From NCBI RefSeq assembly GCF_014191055.1, contig NZ_JACHWB010000012.1, positions 25,715 to 89,714 of the forward strand: DNA of 64,000 nucleotides, in the 5' to 3' direction. The translations under genes and the position numbers were made by a program. This document shows positions 9,046 through 17,242 of the stretch, piece by piece. Under the pieces are notes generated by a model, which made no database searches, was not told the DNA's origin, and saw nothing but the letters and a program-made list of their open reading frames with translations. How positions within the stretch are numbered: position 1 is the first letter of the stretch; each line of letters opens with the position of its first letter. The DNA is from Microvirga lupini. GTDB lineage: Bacteria > Pseudomonadota > Alphaproteobacteria > Rhizobiales > Beijerinckiaceae.

Positions 9046-10320
9046 TCACTTCCGCTCAGCCGCCTGGGCGCTGCCGATGGCCTGCGGAACGTTCAGTGAG
9101 GAGCGGGAGGGCTGCTCCCGGTTCGCCGCCGGAACAGGGGCGGCAGGTGCGCCCGAGCCCACCGGGCGGGCGACAACCTCGGCGCCGGGCCGCACGCGCT
9201 GCACGCCCAGCACCACGATGGTCTCGCCGGGCTTCAGGCCCTCCACCACCTCCACCTTGCCGCCCTGGCGCTGGCCGATGATGATGACGCGGCGCTCCAC
9301 CTTATTGTCCTTCACCGGATAAATGATGTGGCGCAGACCTTCGCTGACGACGGCCTCTTCCGGCACCACGACGGCATCGTCCTTCGTGGACACTTCGAGC
9401 GCCACGGACAGGAACATGCCGGGCTTCAGGGCCTCGTCAGGGTTCTCGAACTCGGCCGTCAGACGCGCCGTGCGGGTCGTCTGGTCCACGCGGGGATCGA
9501 TGGTCGACACGGTGCCCCTGAACGTGCGGCCCCGGTAGGCTGCCGAGACGGCGTTGACCGCCTGACCGGGCTTCAGACGCCCCAGGAGGTTTTCCGGCAC
9601 GGCGAAGTCGAGACGCACCTTGGACAGGTCGTCGAGGGAGGTGATCCGGGTGCCGGGCGCCACATAGGCACCGAGGGAGACGGAGCGGGTGCCGACGCGA
9701 CCGGCGAAGGGGGCGCGGATCGTCAGCTCCTCGAGCCGCGCCTCGGCGGCCTTGCGCTGGGCCTGGGCGGAGGCAATCGAGCCTTCGAGGGACTTCATCT
9801 GCGCCGTCAGATCCTCGACCTGGGCGCCGGTGCCGGCGCCGGTGCGGTTGAGCGCCTGGGCGCGCTCGAGCTTGATGGCGACTTCGTTGCGGAGCGCCGT
9901 GGCGCGGTTGGCCTCGGCGACAGCCTGCTCGATGGCGGCGCGGCGCTCGGCGGCATCGAACTGCACCAGCGTGTCACCGGCCTTGACCTTCTGGCCTTCG
10001 TCGAAGCCGATCTCGCCGATGATGCCTGCCACTTTGGCGGTCACCGTGATCGATTCATAGGCACGCACCGTGCCCACCGATTCCCTGATCTCGACGATGC
10101 GGCCGGTCTTGACCGTGTCGACGTCGACCGTCGCCGGACCGGCGGGACCGCCGCGGCCGCCCGGGCCTCTCGGAGCGCCGGCCTGCTGACCGGCGGGCTG
10201 GCTCACATAGGCGCCGATCACGGGCACATTGGCCAGATGGCCGCCCTTGTAGGCGTACCAGCCGCCAAAGCCTGCCGCCCCCAGCATGGCGATGACAGCA
10301 AGTTGACCGGACACACGCAT
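9046..10320 (-). CDS. RND efflux periplasmic adaptor (membrane fusion protein)
   Basis: Bridges an RND transporter to an outer-membrane channel. A single N-terminal hydrophobic helix (about residues 5-25) acts as anchor or signal, and no lipobox Cys is present. A Gly-rich low-complexity stretch follows. Then come the lipoyl-like half (VTAKVAGIIGEIGFDEGQ), an alpha-helical hairpin rich in Ala/Arg/Glu (about 120-195), the second lipoyl half (IRAPFAGRVGTRSVSLGAYV), a beta-barrel and a membrane-proximal domain. Length (424) fits the family. It is transcribed ahead of the RND gene, so the two form a pump operon. The divergent neighbour is serC. Confidence 0.92.
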   Translation of the reverse strand: MRVSGQLAVIAMLGAAGFGGWYAYKGGHLANVPVIGAYVSQPAGQQAGAPRGPGGRGGPAGPATVDVDTVKTGRIVEIRESVGTVRAYESITVTAKVAGIIGEIGFDEGQKVKAGDTLVQFDAAERRAAIEQAVAEANRATALRNEVAIKLERAQALNRTGAGTGAQVEDLTAQMKSLEGSIASAQAQRKAAEARLEELTIRAPFAGRVGTRSVSLGAYVAPGTRITSLDDLSKVRLDFAVPENLLGRLKPGQAVNAVSAAYRGRTFRGTVSTIDPRVDQTTRTARLTAEFENPDEALKPGMFLSVALEVSTKDDAVVVPEEAVVSEGLRHIIYPVKDNKVERRVIIIGQRQGGKVEVVEGLKPGETIVVLGVQRVRPGAEVVARPVGSGAPAAPVPAANREQPSRSSLNVPQAIGSAQAAERK

Positions 10321-10509
10321 GCTTGCTCCTTACACGTCGTTCTTTATCGTTCGAAAGATCGGAACTCGTCCTAGCACAATATATGCCAATTACCTGATCG
10401 GATCCTTCTGAACACGATGTTTTGTATTACGATTTCGTAATCTGGAGGGCTGCCGCAACGACAGATCCTCCAGTAATCGCCTTGACCATGACCTTCGGCT
10501 CCGTCATAC

Positions 10510-10565
10510 CGGTCGGCGGGACACCTCTCCCCACCGAGAGGCGCCCATCTGTAAGGATGGATCAC
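10510..10565 (+). ncRNA. serC leader RNA motif (two hairpins, second covers the RBS)
   Basis: Directly upstream of the serC start are two stems. Stem 1 is CCTCTC / GAGAGG (10524-10529, 10536-10541) with loop CCCACC. Stem 2 is CCATC / GATGG (10545-10549, 10556-10560), and its loop and 3' arm contain the ribosome binding site AAGGA (10553-10557). Established knowledge: the serC motif of alphaproteobacteria lies before serC-serA and its last stem overlaps the RBS. Order, position and RBS overlap all agree. The ligand, if any, is unknown. Assignment is from memory of the motif, not from a covariance search. Confidence 0.75.
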
Positions 10566-11738
10566 ATGACAGACCTGCCCGCCGCGCGTCCGCGCGCGCC
10601 CTTCTTTTCGTCCGGCCCTTGCGCGAAGCGCCCCGGATGGTCTCTCCAGAACCTGAAAACCGACAGCCTCGGTCGCTCGCACCGCGCCAAGCTCGGCAAG
10701 GCGCGCCTGAAGCTCGCCATCGACCTCACCCGCGAGGTGCTGGAGGTGCCGGCCGATTACCGCATCGGCATCGTGCCCGCCTCCGATACCGGCGCCGTGG
10801 AGATGGTGCTGTGGTCGATGCTCGGCGCCCGTCCAGTCGACATGCTAGCCTGGGAGAGCTTCGGCGAGGGCTGGGTCACGGATGTGGTCAAGCAGCTCAA
10901 GCTGTCCGATGCCCGCGTCATCAGCGCGCCCTATGGCGATCTTCCCGATCTCAAACGGGTCGACAGCAAGAACAGCGACGTGGTCTTTACCTGGAACGGC
11001 ACCACCTCCGGCGTGCGCGTCCCGAACGCCGACTGGATCGCGGCTGATCGCGAGGGCCTGACCATCTGCGATGCCACCTCGGCGGCCTTCGCACAGAAGC
11101 TAGACTTCTCGAAGCTCGATGTAGTCACCTTCTCCTGGCAGAAGGTGCTGGGCGGCGAGGCGGCCCACGGCATGCTCATTCTCTCGCCCCGCGCGGTGGA
11201 GCGTTTGGAGACTTACAAGCCGGCCTGGCCGCTGCCCAAGATCTTCCGCATGACCAAGGGCGGCAAGCTCATCGAGGGCATCTTCGAGGGCGAGACCATC
11301 AACACACCGTCCATGCTGGCGGTCGAGGATTACATCGACGCCCTCGAATGGGCGAAGTCCATCGGTGGGCTGAATGCGCTCGTCGCCAAGGCCGATGCCA
11401 ACGCGAAGGTCATCACCGACTGGGTCGCCAAGACTCCGTGGATCGCCAATCTGGCCAAGGATCAGGCCACCGCCTCCAACACCAGCGTGTGCCTGGTGAT
11501 TGCCGATCCTGACGTGGTGGCCAAGGGCCCCGAGGCCGTGGTGCAGGTCGCCAAGGGCATCACCTCGGCTCTGGAGAAGGAAGGCGTCGCCCTCGACATC
11601 GGTGCCTATCGCGATGCTCCTCCGGGCCTGCGCATCTGGTGCGGGGCGACGGTCGAGCAATCCGATCTCGAAGCCCTGACGCCCTGGCTCGACTGGGCCT
11701 TCGCGCAGGAAAAGGCGAAGCTCGCGAAAGCGGCTTGA
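10566..11738 (+). CDS. serC: Phosphoserine aminotransferase SerC
   Basis: PLP enzyme of class V that makes 3-phosphoserine from 3-phosphohydroxypyruvate and glutamate, step two of serine synthesis. I start at ATG 10566 (MTDLPAARPRAPFFSSGPCA), 8 nt after AAGGA and just behind the serC leader; the longer open frame upstream covers the leader RNA. The PLP lysine sits in TFSWQKVLGGEAAHGM. At 390 residues it belongs to the longer alphaproteobacterial SerC subgroup. serA, which makes its substrate, follows after a 201-bp gap filled by a repeat, so co-transcription is likely but may be modulated there. Confidence 0.95.
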   Translation: MTDLPAARPRAPFFSSGPCAKRPGWSLQNLKTDSLGRSHRAKLGKARLKLAIDLTREVLEVPADYRIGIVPASDTGAVEMVLWSMLGARPVDMLAWESFGEGWVTDVVKQLKLSDARVISAPYGDLPDLKRVDSKNSDVVFTWNGTTSGVRVPNADWIAADREGLTICDATSAAFAQKLDFSKLDVVTFSWQKVLGGEAAHGMLILSPRAVERLETYKPAWPLPKIFRMTKGGKLIEGIFEGETINTPSMLAVEDYIDALEWAKSIGGLNALVAKADANAKVITDWVAKTPWIANLAKDQATASNTSVCLVIADPDVVAKGPEAVVQVAKGITSALEKEGVALDIGAYRDAPPGLRIWCGATVEQSDLEALTPWLDWAFAQEKAKLAKAA

Positions 11739-11746
11739 TGTTCTTC

Positions 11747-11912
11747 ACCCTCCCCTTGAGGGGGAGGGTCGACGCCCGTCAGGGCGGCGGGGTGGGGTGG
11801 AGACACCACACTAGCCGACTGTCCTCGGGCCTAACGCCAATAATTCAAACCGACTGCGCCGTTCACCCCACCCCGGCTCTTCGAGCCGACCCTCCCCCTC
11901 AAGGGGAGGGTG
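11747..11912. repeat. Long inverted repeat between serC and serA
   Basis: The 26-bp sequence at 11747-11772 (CACCCTCCCCTTGAGG and following) recurs as an exact reverse complement at 11887-11912. Just inside lie GGGGTGGGGTG and CACCCCACCCC, also complementary. Each terminal block is itself a near palindrome. The element fills almost the whole serC-serA gap. It looks like a dispersed intergenic element rather than part of a gene. Confidence 0.8.
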
Positions 11913-11939
11913 GGAACGGCGATAAACAACAGGTGCACC

Positions 11940-13532
11940 ATGCCCGCTCCCCGCGTTCTCATTTCCGACGCTCTCTCTCCCGCCGCCGTGCAGATCTTCA
12001 AGGATCGCGGCATTGAGGTCGATTTCCAGCCTGACCTCGGCAAGGACAAGGACAAACTCGCCGCCATCATCGGCAACTACGATGGTCTCGCCATCCGCTC
12101 CGCCACCAAGGTGACGGCGAAGATCCTTGAGCAGGCCACAAACCTGAAGGTGATCGGCCGCGCCGGCATCGGCGTCGACAATGTCGAGATTCCCGCAGCG
12201 ACCGCGAAGGGCATCATCGTGATGAACACGCCTTTCGGCAATTCCATCACCACGGCCGAGCACGCCATTGCCATGATGTTCGCGCTCGCCCGCCAGATCC
12301 CGCAGGCGGATGCCTCGACACAGGCCGGCAAGTGGGAGAAGAACCGCTTCATGGGCGTCGAGCTGACTGGCAAGGTGCTCGGCGTCATCGGTTGCGGCAA
12401 TATCGGGTCCATCGTGGCCGACCGCGCCATCGGGCTGCGCATGAAGGTGATCGCCTACGATCCGTTCCTGTCGCCGGAGCGCGCGCTTGAGCTCGGTGTC
12501 GAGAAGGTGGAGCTCGACGACCTGCTGCGCCGCGCCGACATCATCACGCTGCACGTGCCGATGACGGAGAAGACGAAGAACGTGCTCTCGGCCGAGAACA
12601 TCGCCAAGACCAAGAAGGGCGTGCGCATCGTCAACTGCGCCCGCGGCGGTCTCGTCGACGAGACGGCGCTTCGCGCTGCGCTCGATTCCGGCCATGTGGC
12701 GGGGGCGGCCTTCGACGTTTTCGTCGAGGAGCCGGCGACCTCGAACCCGCTCTTCGGCCATCCCAACGTGGTCTGCACGCCTCACTTAGGCGCCGCAACC
12801 ACGGAGGCGCAGGAGAACGTGGCCCTGCAGGTGGCCGAGCAGATGTCGGATTACCTGCTGCAGGGCGCGATTCAGAACGCGGTGAACTTCCCGTCCATCA
12901 CTGCGGAAGAGGCGCCGCGCCTGAAGCCGTTCGTCGCGCTCGCCGAGAAGCTCGGCTCGTTCCTCGGCCAGCTCACGGAAGCCCCGATCAAGGGTATCCG
13001 CATCGAGTACGAGGGCAATGTCGCGGAGATGAACACGCGCGCGCTCACCTCGGCTGCGGTGACCGGCGTGCTGCGGCCCTTCCTGCAGGACATCAACATG
13101 GTGTCGGCGCCGCTCGTGGCCCGCGACCGCGGCATCATGGTGGAAGAGGTCAAGCGCGAGAACGCAGCCCGCGACTACGAGAGCTTCATCCGCATCATCG
13201 TCGATGCGGAGGACATGTCGCGCCATGCGGGCGGCACCGTGTTCCAGGATGGCAAGCCGCGCGTGGTCGACATCCGCGACATCGCGGTCGACGCGGAGTT
13301 CGCCCCGCACATGATCTATGTGCGCAACGACGACAAGCCCGGCTTCATCGGCCGCTTCGGCACGCTGCTCGGCGAGTCCGGCGTCAATGTCGCGACCTTC
13401 GCGCTCGGCCGCGACAAGCCCGGCGGAGACGCCATCTGCTTCGTGTCGGTCGATCAGCCTGTCTCCGACGAGCTCCTGCGCCGGATCGAGGAGATCCCGC
13501 AGGTCAAGCGCGCCCGCGCCGTGCGGTTCTAG
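11940..13532 (+). CDS. serA: D-3-phosphoglycerate dehydrogenase SerA
   Basis: NAD-dependent first enzyme of serine biosynthesis. I start at ATG 11940 (MPAPRVLISDALSPAAVQIF), preceded by AGGTG; the upstream in-frame codons fall in the repeat. Domains: split substrate-binding domain, Rossmann NAD domain with GVIGCGNIGSIVADRA, the CARGGLVDE signature and the catalytic HLGAAT His, then the allosteric substrate-binding domain and a C-terminal ACT domain (about residues 450-530) that usually binds serine for feedback control. Its 530 residues fit the type-I long form. It works with serC just upstream. Confidence 0.96.
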   Translation: MPAPRVLISDALSPAAVQIFKDRGIEVDFQPDLGKDKDKLAAIIGNYDGLAIRSATKVTAKILEQATNLKVIGRAGIGVDNVEIPAATAKGIIVMNTPFGNSITTAEHAIAMMFALARQIPQADASTQAGKWEKNRFMGVELTGKVLGVIGCGNIGSIVADRAIGLRMKVIAYDPFLSPERALELGVEKVELDDLLRRADIITLHVPMTEKTKNVLSAENIAKTKKGVRIVNCARGGLVDETALRAALDSGHVAGAAFDVFVEEPATSNPLFGHPNVVCTPHLGAATTEAQENVALQVAEQMSDYLLQGAIQNAVNFPSITAEEAPRLKPFVALAEKLGSFLGQLTEAPIKGIRIEYEGNVAEMNTRALTSAAVTGVLRPFLQDINMVSAPLVARDRGIMVEEVKRENAARDYESFIRIIVDAEDMSRHAGGTVFQDGKPRVVDIRDIAVDAEFAPHMIYVRNDDKPGFIGRFGTLLGESGVNVATFALGRDKPGGDAICFVSVDQPVSDELLRRIEEIPQVKRARAVRF

Positions 13533-13543
13533 AGGTCAGGGCA

Positions 13544-14416
13544 ATGGCTTCACCCCTGTCGCAGCGCTTCGTTCTGACGCTCGCCTGCCCGAACCGTCCC
13601 GGAATCGTGGCCGCCGTGGCAGGGCATCTGTCGGATGCGGGCCTCAACATCCTCGACGCCCAGCAATACGACGACACGCAGACGGACCGGTTCTTCATGC
13701 GTGTCGTCTTCAATCCCGTCGCAGGAGAAGGCGATCTCGATGCGCTGAAAGAGGGCTTTGCGCCCTTGGCTCAGCGCTTCTCCATGACCTGGACCCTGCG
13801 CGATCAGGCCGAGAAGCGCCGCGTCATGCTGCTGGTCTCGAAGTTCGACCATTGCCTCGCGGATCTGCTCTACCGCTGGCGCATCGACGAGCTCGATTTC
13901 GAGCCCGTCGGCGTCATCGCCAACCATCCGGTCGAGACCTACAGCCACGTGGATCTGGGCGATGTGCCGTTCCACTACCTTCCCGTCACGAAGGACACGA
14001 AGCTCGAGCAGGAAGCGAAGGTCTGGGAAATCATCCGCGAGTCGAAAGCCGATCTCGTGGTGCTTGCCCGCTACATGCAGGTTCTCTCGGACGGACTCGC
14101 CGCAAAGCTGTCAGGCCGCTGCATCAACATCCATCATTCATTCCTGCCCAGCTTCAAGGGTGCCAAGCCCTACCATCAGGCGCATACGCGCGGCGTGAAG
14201 CTGATCGGGGCGACGGCGCATTACGTCACGTCTGATCTGGACGAAGGCCCGATCATCGCGCAGGACGTGGAGTCGATCACACACCGTGACTCCGCAGACG
14301 ACCTCGTGCGCAAGGGCCGCGACATCGAGCGCCGCGTGCTGGCCCGCGCCGTTCGCTACCACCTGGAAGACCGCATCCTGCTCAACGGCCGCAAGACGGT
14401 GGTGTTTGCGGATTAG
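13544..14416 (+). CDS. purU: Formyltetrahydrofolate deformylase PurU
   Basis: Hydrolyses 10-formyl-THF to formate and THF, balancing one-carbon units; in methylotrophic relatives it also releases formate. The N-terminal ACT domain (about 1-80, FVLTLACPNRPGIVAAVAGH) is followed by a formyltransferase-like domain with the NIHHSFLPSFKGAKPYHQ motif (catalytic Asn/His) and YVTSDLDEGPIIAQD (catalytic Asp). Its 290 residues are typical. It begins 11 bp after serA and may be read with it, linking serine and one-carbon flow. Confidence 0.95.
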   Translation: MASPLSQRFVLTLACPNRPGIVAAVAGHLSDAGLNILDAQQYDDTQTDRFFMRVVFNPVAGEGDLDALKEGFAPLAQRFSMTWTLRDQAEKRRVMLLVSKFDHCLADLLYRWRIDELDFEPVGVIANHPVETYSHVDLGDVPFHYLPVTKDTKLEQEAKVWEIIRESKADLVVLARYMQVLSDGLAAKLSGRCINIHHSFLPSFKGAKPYHQAHTRGVKLIGATAHYVTSDLDEGPIIAQDVESITHRDSADDLVRKGRDIERRVLARAVRYHLEDRILLNGRKTVVFAD

Positions 14417-14423
14417 CACAGGG

Positions 14424-14560
14424 GTCATGCCCGCACATGTTGCGGGCATCCAATGCTTCATCGCTTCACATCGCTCAACCCTCATCCTGAGAGGCCTGCG
14501 GAGCGGGCGTCTTGAAGGAGGATCCAGAGTGCACGGGAGACGCCCTCGTCCTTCAAGCCG
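14424..14560. repeat. Intergenic hairpin repeat and partial CCTCATCCTGAG element
   Basis: Just after purU, ATGCCCGCA / TGCGGGCAT (14427-14435, 14441-14449) forms a 9-bp stem identical to one at 59740-59762. From about 14470 follows CCTCATCCTGAGAGGCC with CTTGAAGGA and TCCTTCAAG blocks, a degenerate copy of the element at 20765-20865. No T-tract follows. Confidence 0.6.
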
Positions 14561-14606
14561 GCCAGAGCATCGTGCGGACCCGGCGATGCCTCCATTGATG
14601 GAGGAA

Positions 14607-14657
14607 GCATCGGATCAGTCCCAAAAGTGGGGCCCACTTTTGGGACTGATCCGATGC
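14607..14657. repeat. Perfect 51-nt palindrome (25-bp arms)
   Basis: Left arm 14607-14631 and right arm 14633-14657 are exact reverse complements around one central G; the core is AAGTGGGGCCCACTT. It ends 1 bp from the stop codon of the convergent radical SAM gene. It may work as a terminator for that gene or be a mobile intergenic repeat; there is no clear T-tract. Confidence 0.85.
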
Positions 14658-14658
14658 C

Positions 14659-15840
14659 CTAGAAAAGGCTCAACTGTCCCGTCTCCTTTGGCGGTACCTT
14701 GAACAGATCCGTGCGCAGGCGCAGGTTCCGCTTGTTGAGCCCGAGCCGCTCGGCTGTGGTCTCGAAGCGGCGTCCGAGCATCCAGGCATAGGGGCCGACT
14801 CCGGATTGACGGGTGCTCCAGTTCGCGTCGTAATCCTTGCCGCCGCGGGCTTCCTGAAGCAGCGTGAAGACGTGGTTGAGCTTGTCGGGGTAATGGTCGA
14901 CGAGCCAGTCGCGCATCAGGTCCTTCAGGTCGTGCGGCAGCCGCAGGAGCACGTAGCCGGCCTCCTGCACGCCTGCCTCCGCGCAGGCCTTCAGGATGGC
15001 TTCGATCTCGTGATCGTTGATGGCCGGAATGATCGGGGCGACCAGAACCGTCACGGGAATGCCCGCCTCGGTGAGCTTGCGGATCGTCTCGAGCCGCTTG
15101 GCCGGCGTGGCTGCACGGGGCTCCATGCGGCGGGCGAGCTTCGGGTCGAGGGTCGTCACCGAGATCGCCACCTTGGCGAGCTGCCGCTCGGCCATGGGAC
15201 CTAAGAGATCAATGTCCCGGGTGACCAAGGCCGATTTGGTCACGATGGCGACCGGGTGGTTCATCCGGTTCAGCACCTCCAGAATGGACCGCGTGATGCG
15301 GAAGCGCCGCTCCACCGGCTGATAAGGATCGGTGTTCGAGCCCAGCGCGATGGGTGTCGGCTGGTACTTCGAGGATTGCAGCTCCTTCTCCAGGAGTTCT
15401 GCCGCATTGGGCTTGGCGAAGATCTTGGTCTCGAAATCGAGGCCTGAGGACAGGCCCTGATAGGCATGGGTGGGCCTGGCGAAGCAATAGGAGCAGCCGT
15501 GCTCGCAGCCGCGATAGGGATTGATCGACTTCTCGAACAGGATGTCGGGCGAATCGTTGCGGGTGATGATGGTGCGCGGCTTCTCGACGATCACCTCGGT
15601 GGGCAGTGTCGGAAGCTCCTCCTCGATGTCCCAGCCGTCGTCAAAAGCCTCGCGCTGGGCGGGCTCATAGCGGCCGGACGGATTGGCCGAGGCGCCGCGG
15701 CCGCGGCGGCGGTCCACCTCGACGCGATAAGCCGGGTCGTCCATGCGCCGCCGGGCAGCCTCGGCCGCCTCCAGGGGCGTGCGTTTCACGGGCCTGGAGA
15801 GGAGGGGATCGCGGGCATTGTCTTTGGCGCGAACACGCAT
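14659..15840 (-). CDS. SplB-like radical SAM protein (PA0069 family)
   Basis: Radical SAM protein of the COG1533 group, which contains spore photoproduct lyase; the reaction of the PA0069 branch is not established. The CxxxCxxC iron-sulfur motif CEHGCSYCFARP places Cys at residues 112, 116 and 119. Downstream are IALGSNTDPYQPVERR and a TIM-barrel core with VTVLVAPIIPAIND. I start at ATG 15840 (MRVRAKDNARDPLLSRP); a longer frame reaches 15993 but overlaps the promoter and the divergent gene. A LexA box (15883-15897) sits in the promoter, so SOS induction and a DNA-repair-related role are likely (inference). A perfect palindrome abuts its stop codon. Confidence 0.85.
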   Translation of the reverse strand: MRVRAKDNARDPLLSRPVKRTPLEAAEAARRRMDDPAYRVEVDRRRGRGASANPSGRYEPAQREAFDDGWDIEEELPTLPTEVIVEKPRTIITRNDSPDILFEKSINPYRGCEHGCSYCFARPTHAYQGLSSGLDFETKIFAKPNAAELLEKELQSSKYQPTPIALGSNTDPYQPVERRFRITRSILEVLNRMNHPVAIVTKSALVTRDIDLLGPMAERQLAKVAISVTTLDPKLARRMEPRAATPAKRLETIRKLTEAGIPVTVLVAPIIPAINDHEIEAILKACAEAGVQEAGYVLLRLPHDLKDLMRDWLVDHYPDKLNHVFTLLQEARGGKDYDANWSTRQSGVGPYAWMLGRRFETTAERLGLNKRNLRLRTDLFKVPPKETGQLSLF

Positions 15841-15882
15841 GGCGGCCTCGAGCGAATCTGTTTTTGGAAGCCATAAGTTTAA

Positions 15883-15897
15883 GAACAAAACAGGAAC
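15883..15897 (-). promoter_or_regulatory. LexA (SOS) box before the radical SAM gene
   Basis: GAAC-AAAACAG-GAAC on the plus strand, i.e. GTTC-N7-GTTC on the minus strand, the established alphaproteobacterial LexA site. On the minus strand it lies inside the 17-bp spacer of a promoter candidate TTGATT...TTAAAC, about 45 bp before the start codon at 15840. Binding there would block RNA polymerase. The divergent gene starting at 15964 is 67 bp away and could be affected too. Confidence 0.75.
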
Positions 15898-15963
15898 AAA
15901 ATCAAGAGGTGATCGGCAAATTGCCCTGGCGACGAGCCGGCAAAGAGCCGCTATAGTGTTCAG

Positions 15964-16455
15964 ATGATTACCGTTCTCGTTCGCGTCTCCCATGGGCCCG
16001 AGGCTCTGGCCGCCACCTTGAGTGCTCTCGTTCCGGCCGTTGCCGCAGGGCTGATCGGCGATGCCGTGATCCTGGCCGACAGGCAGGATGAAACCCTGGC
16101 GAAGGTCGCCGATGCCGCCGGCGCAACCCTGGTGACGGCCGAGCGGGGCTCCTGGACCGAAGGGGCGACGGTTGCGCGGCGCGACTGGCTGTTGTGCCTC
16201 GATGACGGCGACATCCCGCAGGAGGGCTGGATCCGGGTGCTCGACCGCTTCGTGGCCTTGTCCAGGCCCGAGCAGGGGCTTGCCAGGATGCGGCGTCGGC
16301 GCGGCGGCGTGGCGAGTGCCCTTACCAATCTGTTCGCGGATTCAAGGGTGCGGGCCGGCGATCTGGTTCACCGCCGGGTACTGATGAAAGAGGTGAGGGC
16401 CCGCATGCCGGTGCGGCTCTCCGCCACCATCGAACGCGATCCTGTCTTCGGTTGA
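15964..16455 (+). CDS. Small glycosyltransferase-2-like protein
   Basis: A 163-residue protein resembling a minimal GT-A fold. MITVLVRVSHGPEALAATLSA at the start matches the first strand and helix, VILADRQDETLAKVADAAGA the second Rossmann unit, and WLLCLDDGDIPQEGW the usual place of the DxD metal motif (here LDDGD). It is much shorter than normal GT2 enzymes, which have an acceptor domain, so catalytic activity is doubtful. TATAGT at 15952-15957 would place a transcription start at or near the ATG, so the message may be leaderless. The next gene begins 7 bp after its stop and is probably co-transcribed. Function unknown. Confidence 0.65.
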   Translation: MITVLVRVSHGPEALAATLSALVPAVAAGLIGDAVILADRQDETLAKVADAAGATLVTAERGSWTEGATVARRDWLLCLDDGDIPQEGWIRVLDRFVALSRPEQGLARMRRRRGGVASALTNLFADSRVRAGDLVHRRVLMKEVRARMPVRLSATIERDPVFG

Positions 16456-16462
16456 GCCATCG

Positions 16463-17224
16463 ATGAACGATTCCTCCTCCCCAAGTGCGTTCTGCCAGGA
16501 TGCGGAGCTCGGTTACGAGCGCAGCCGCACGCGTTTCACGTCGGGCGAGGGTCTCATCCTTGATGAAACCTATCGGCTCGCGCATCTCCCGCTCGTGGCG
16601 CCGGATCATCCGCGCGTCATCAGGACGCGGGAAGGCTCGTCCTACGTGATGGGCCGGCATGAGCGGGTGTTCTCCCTCGTGCTGCCGATCTCCGGCGACC
16701 TCCTGTTCGAATCCGCAGCCTTTTGCGAGTTGAACGAGGCGATGAGGGCGGCGCCATTCGCTCGGAAGATTGCCTGGGATCTTCTGGGCAGACGCCAGGA
16801 CAAGCTGCATGCAACGATCTGCGGTTCGCTTTCATCCGGAGAACCGCCTGTTCTCTCCCCGATGCAGCGGCAGGAATTGGTAAAGTTCGGTCCCATCCAT
16901 GTCGCGCTGCGGGGATTGTTCTCCGGCAATGTGAATCGCGGAAGGCTCTATCTCCGGGCCTATCCTGAGAGCCGGCAGGGAGAGAACGTCTTCCGGCGCA
17001 TTCAGCGCAGCCTGGGCTGCCGCGAAACTGATCTTTATGTGGTCGGTCTCTACAACATGACGGACGATCTCGATCCCGATGAGACCGCGGCGCTCGCCTC
17101 CCTGATCGAGAACTGGTGGGACAGGACGATCCTGCAGTTCACTGTCGATCATCTGTGGCTCATGGGAGCCTGTGACGACCTCGTCCTCGACTCCGCGATT
17201 GAAGAGACCATCCAGCTGGTGTGA
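16463..17224 (+). CDS. Protein of unknown function, possibly 2H-phosphoesterase-like
   Basis: A soluble 253-residue protein with no signal peptide or membrane segment. KLHATICGSL (about residue 114) fits the first H-x-T motif of 2H phosphoesterases. FTVDHLWLMG near the C-terminus resembles the position of the second motif but lacks a clear H-x-T/S; GPIHVALRGL lies between them. The fold idea is therefore tentative. GRLYLRAYPESRQGENVFRRI and the length recall proteins of that class that act on nucleotide or RNA ends, but no substrate can be inferred. It follows the small GT2-like gene by 7 bp. I do not recognise a named family. Confidence 0.7.
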   Translation: MNDSSSPSAFCQDAELGYERSRTRFTSGEGLILDETYRLAHLPLVAPDHPRVIRTREGSSYVMGRHERVFSLVLPISGDLLFESAAFCELNEAMRAAPFARKIAWDLLGRRQDKLHATICGSLSSGEPPVLSPMQRQELVKFGPIHVALRGLFSGNVNRGRLYLRAYPESRQGENVFRRIQRSLGCRETDLYVVGLYNMTDDLDPDETAALASLIENWWDRTILQFTVDHLWLMGACDDLVLDSAIEETIQLV

Positions 17225-17242
17225 CGCAGAACGGTCGCGTCC

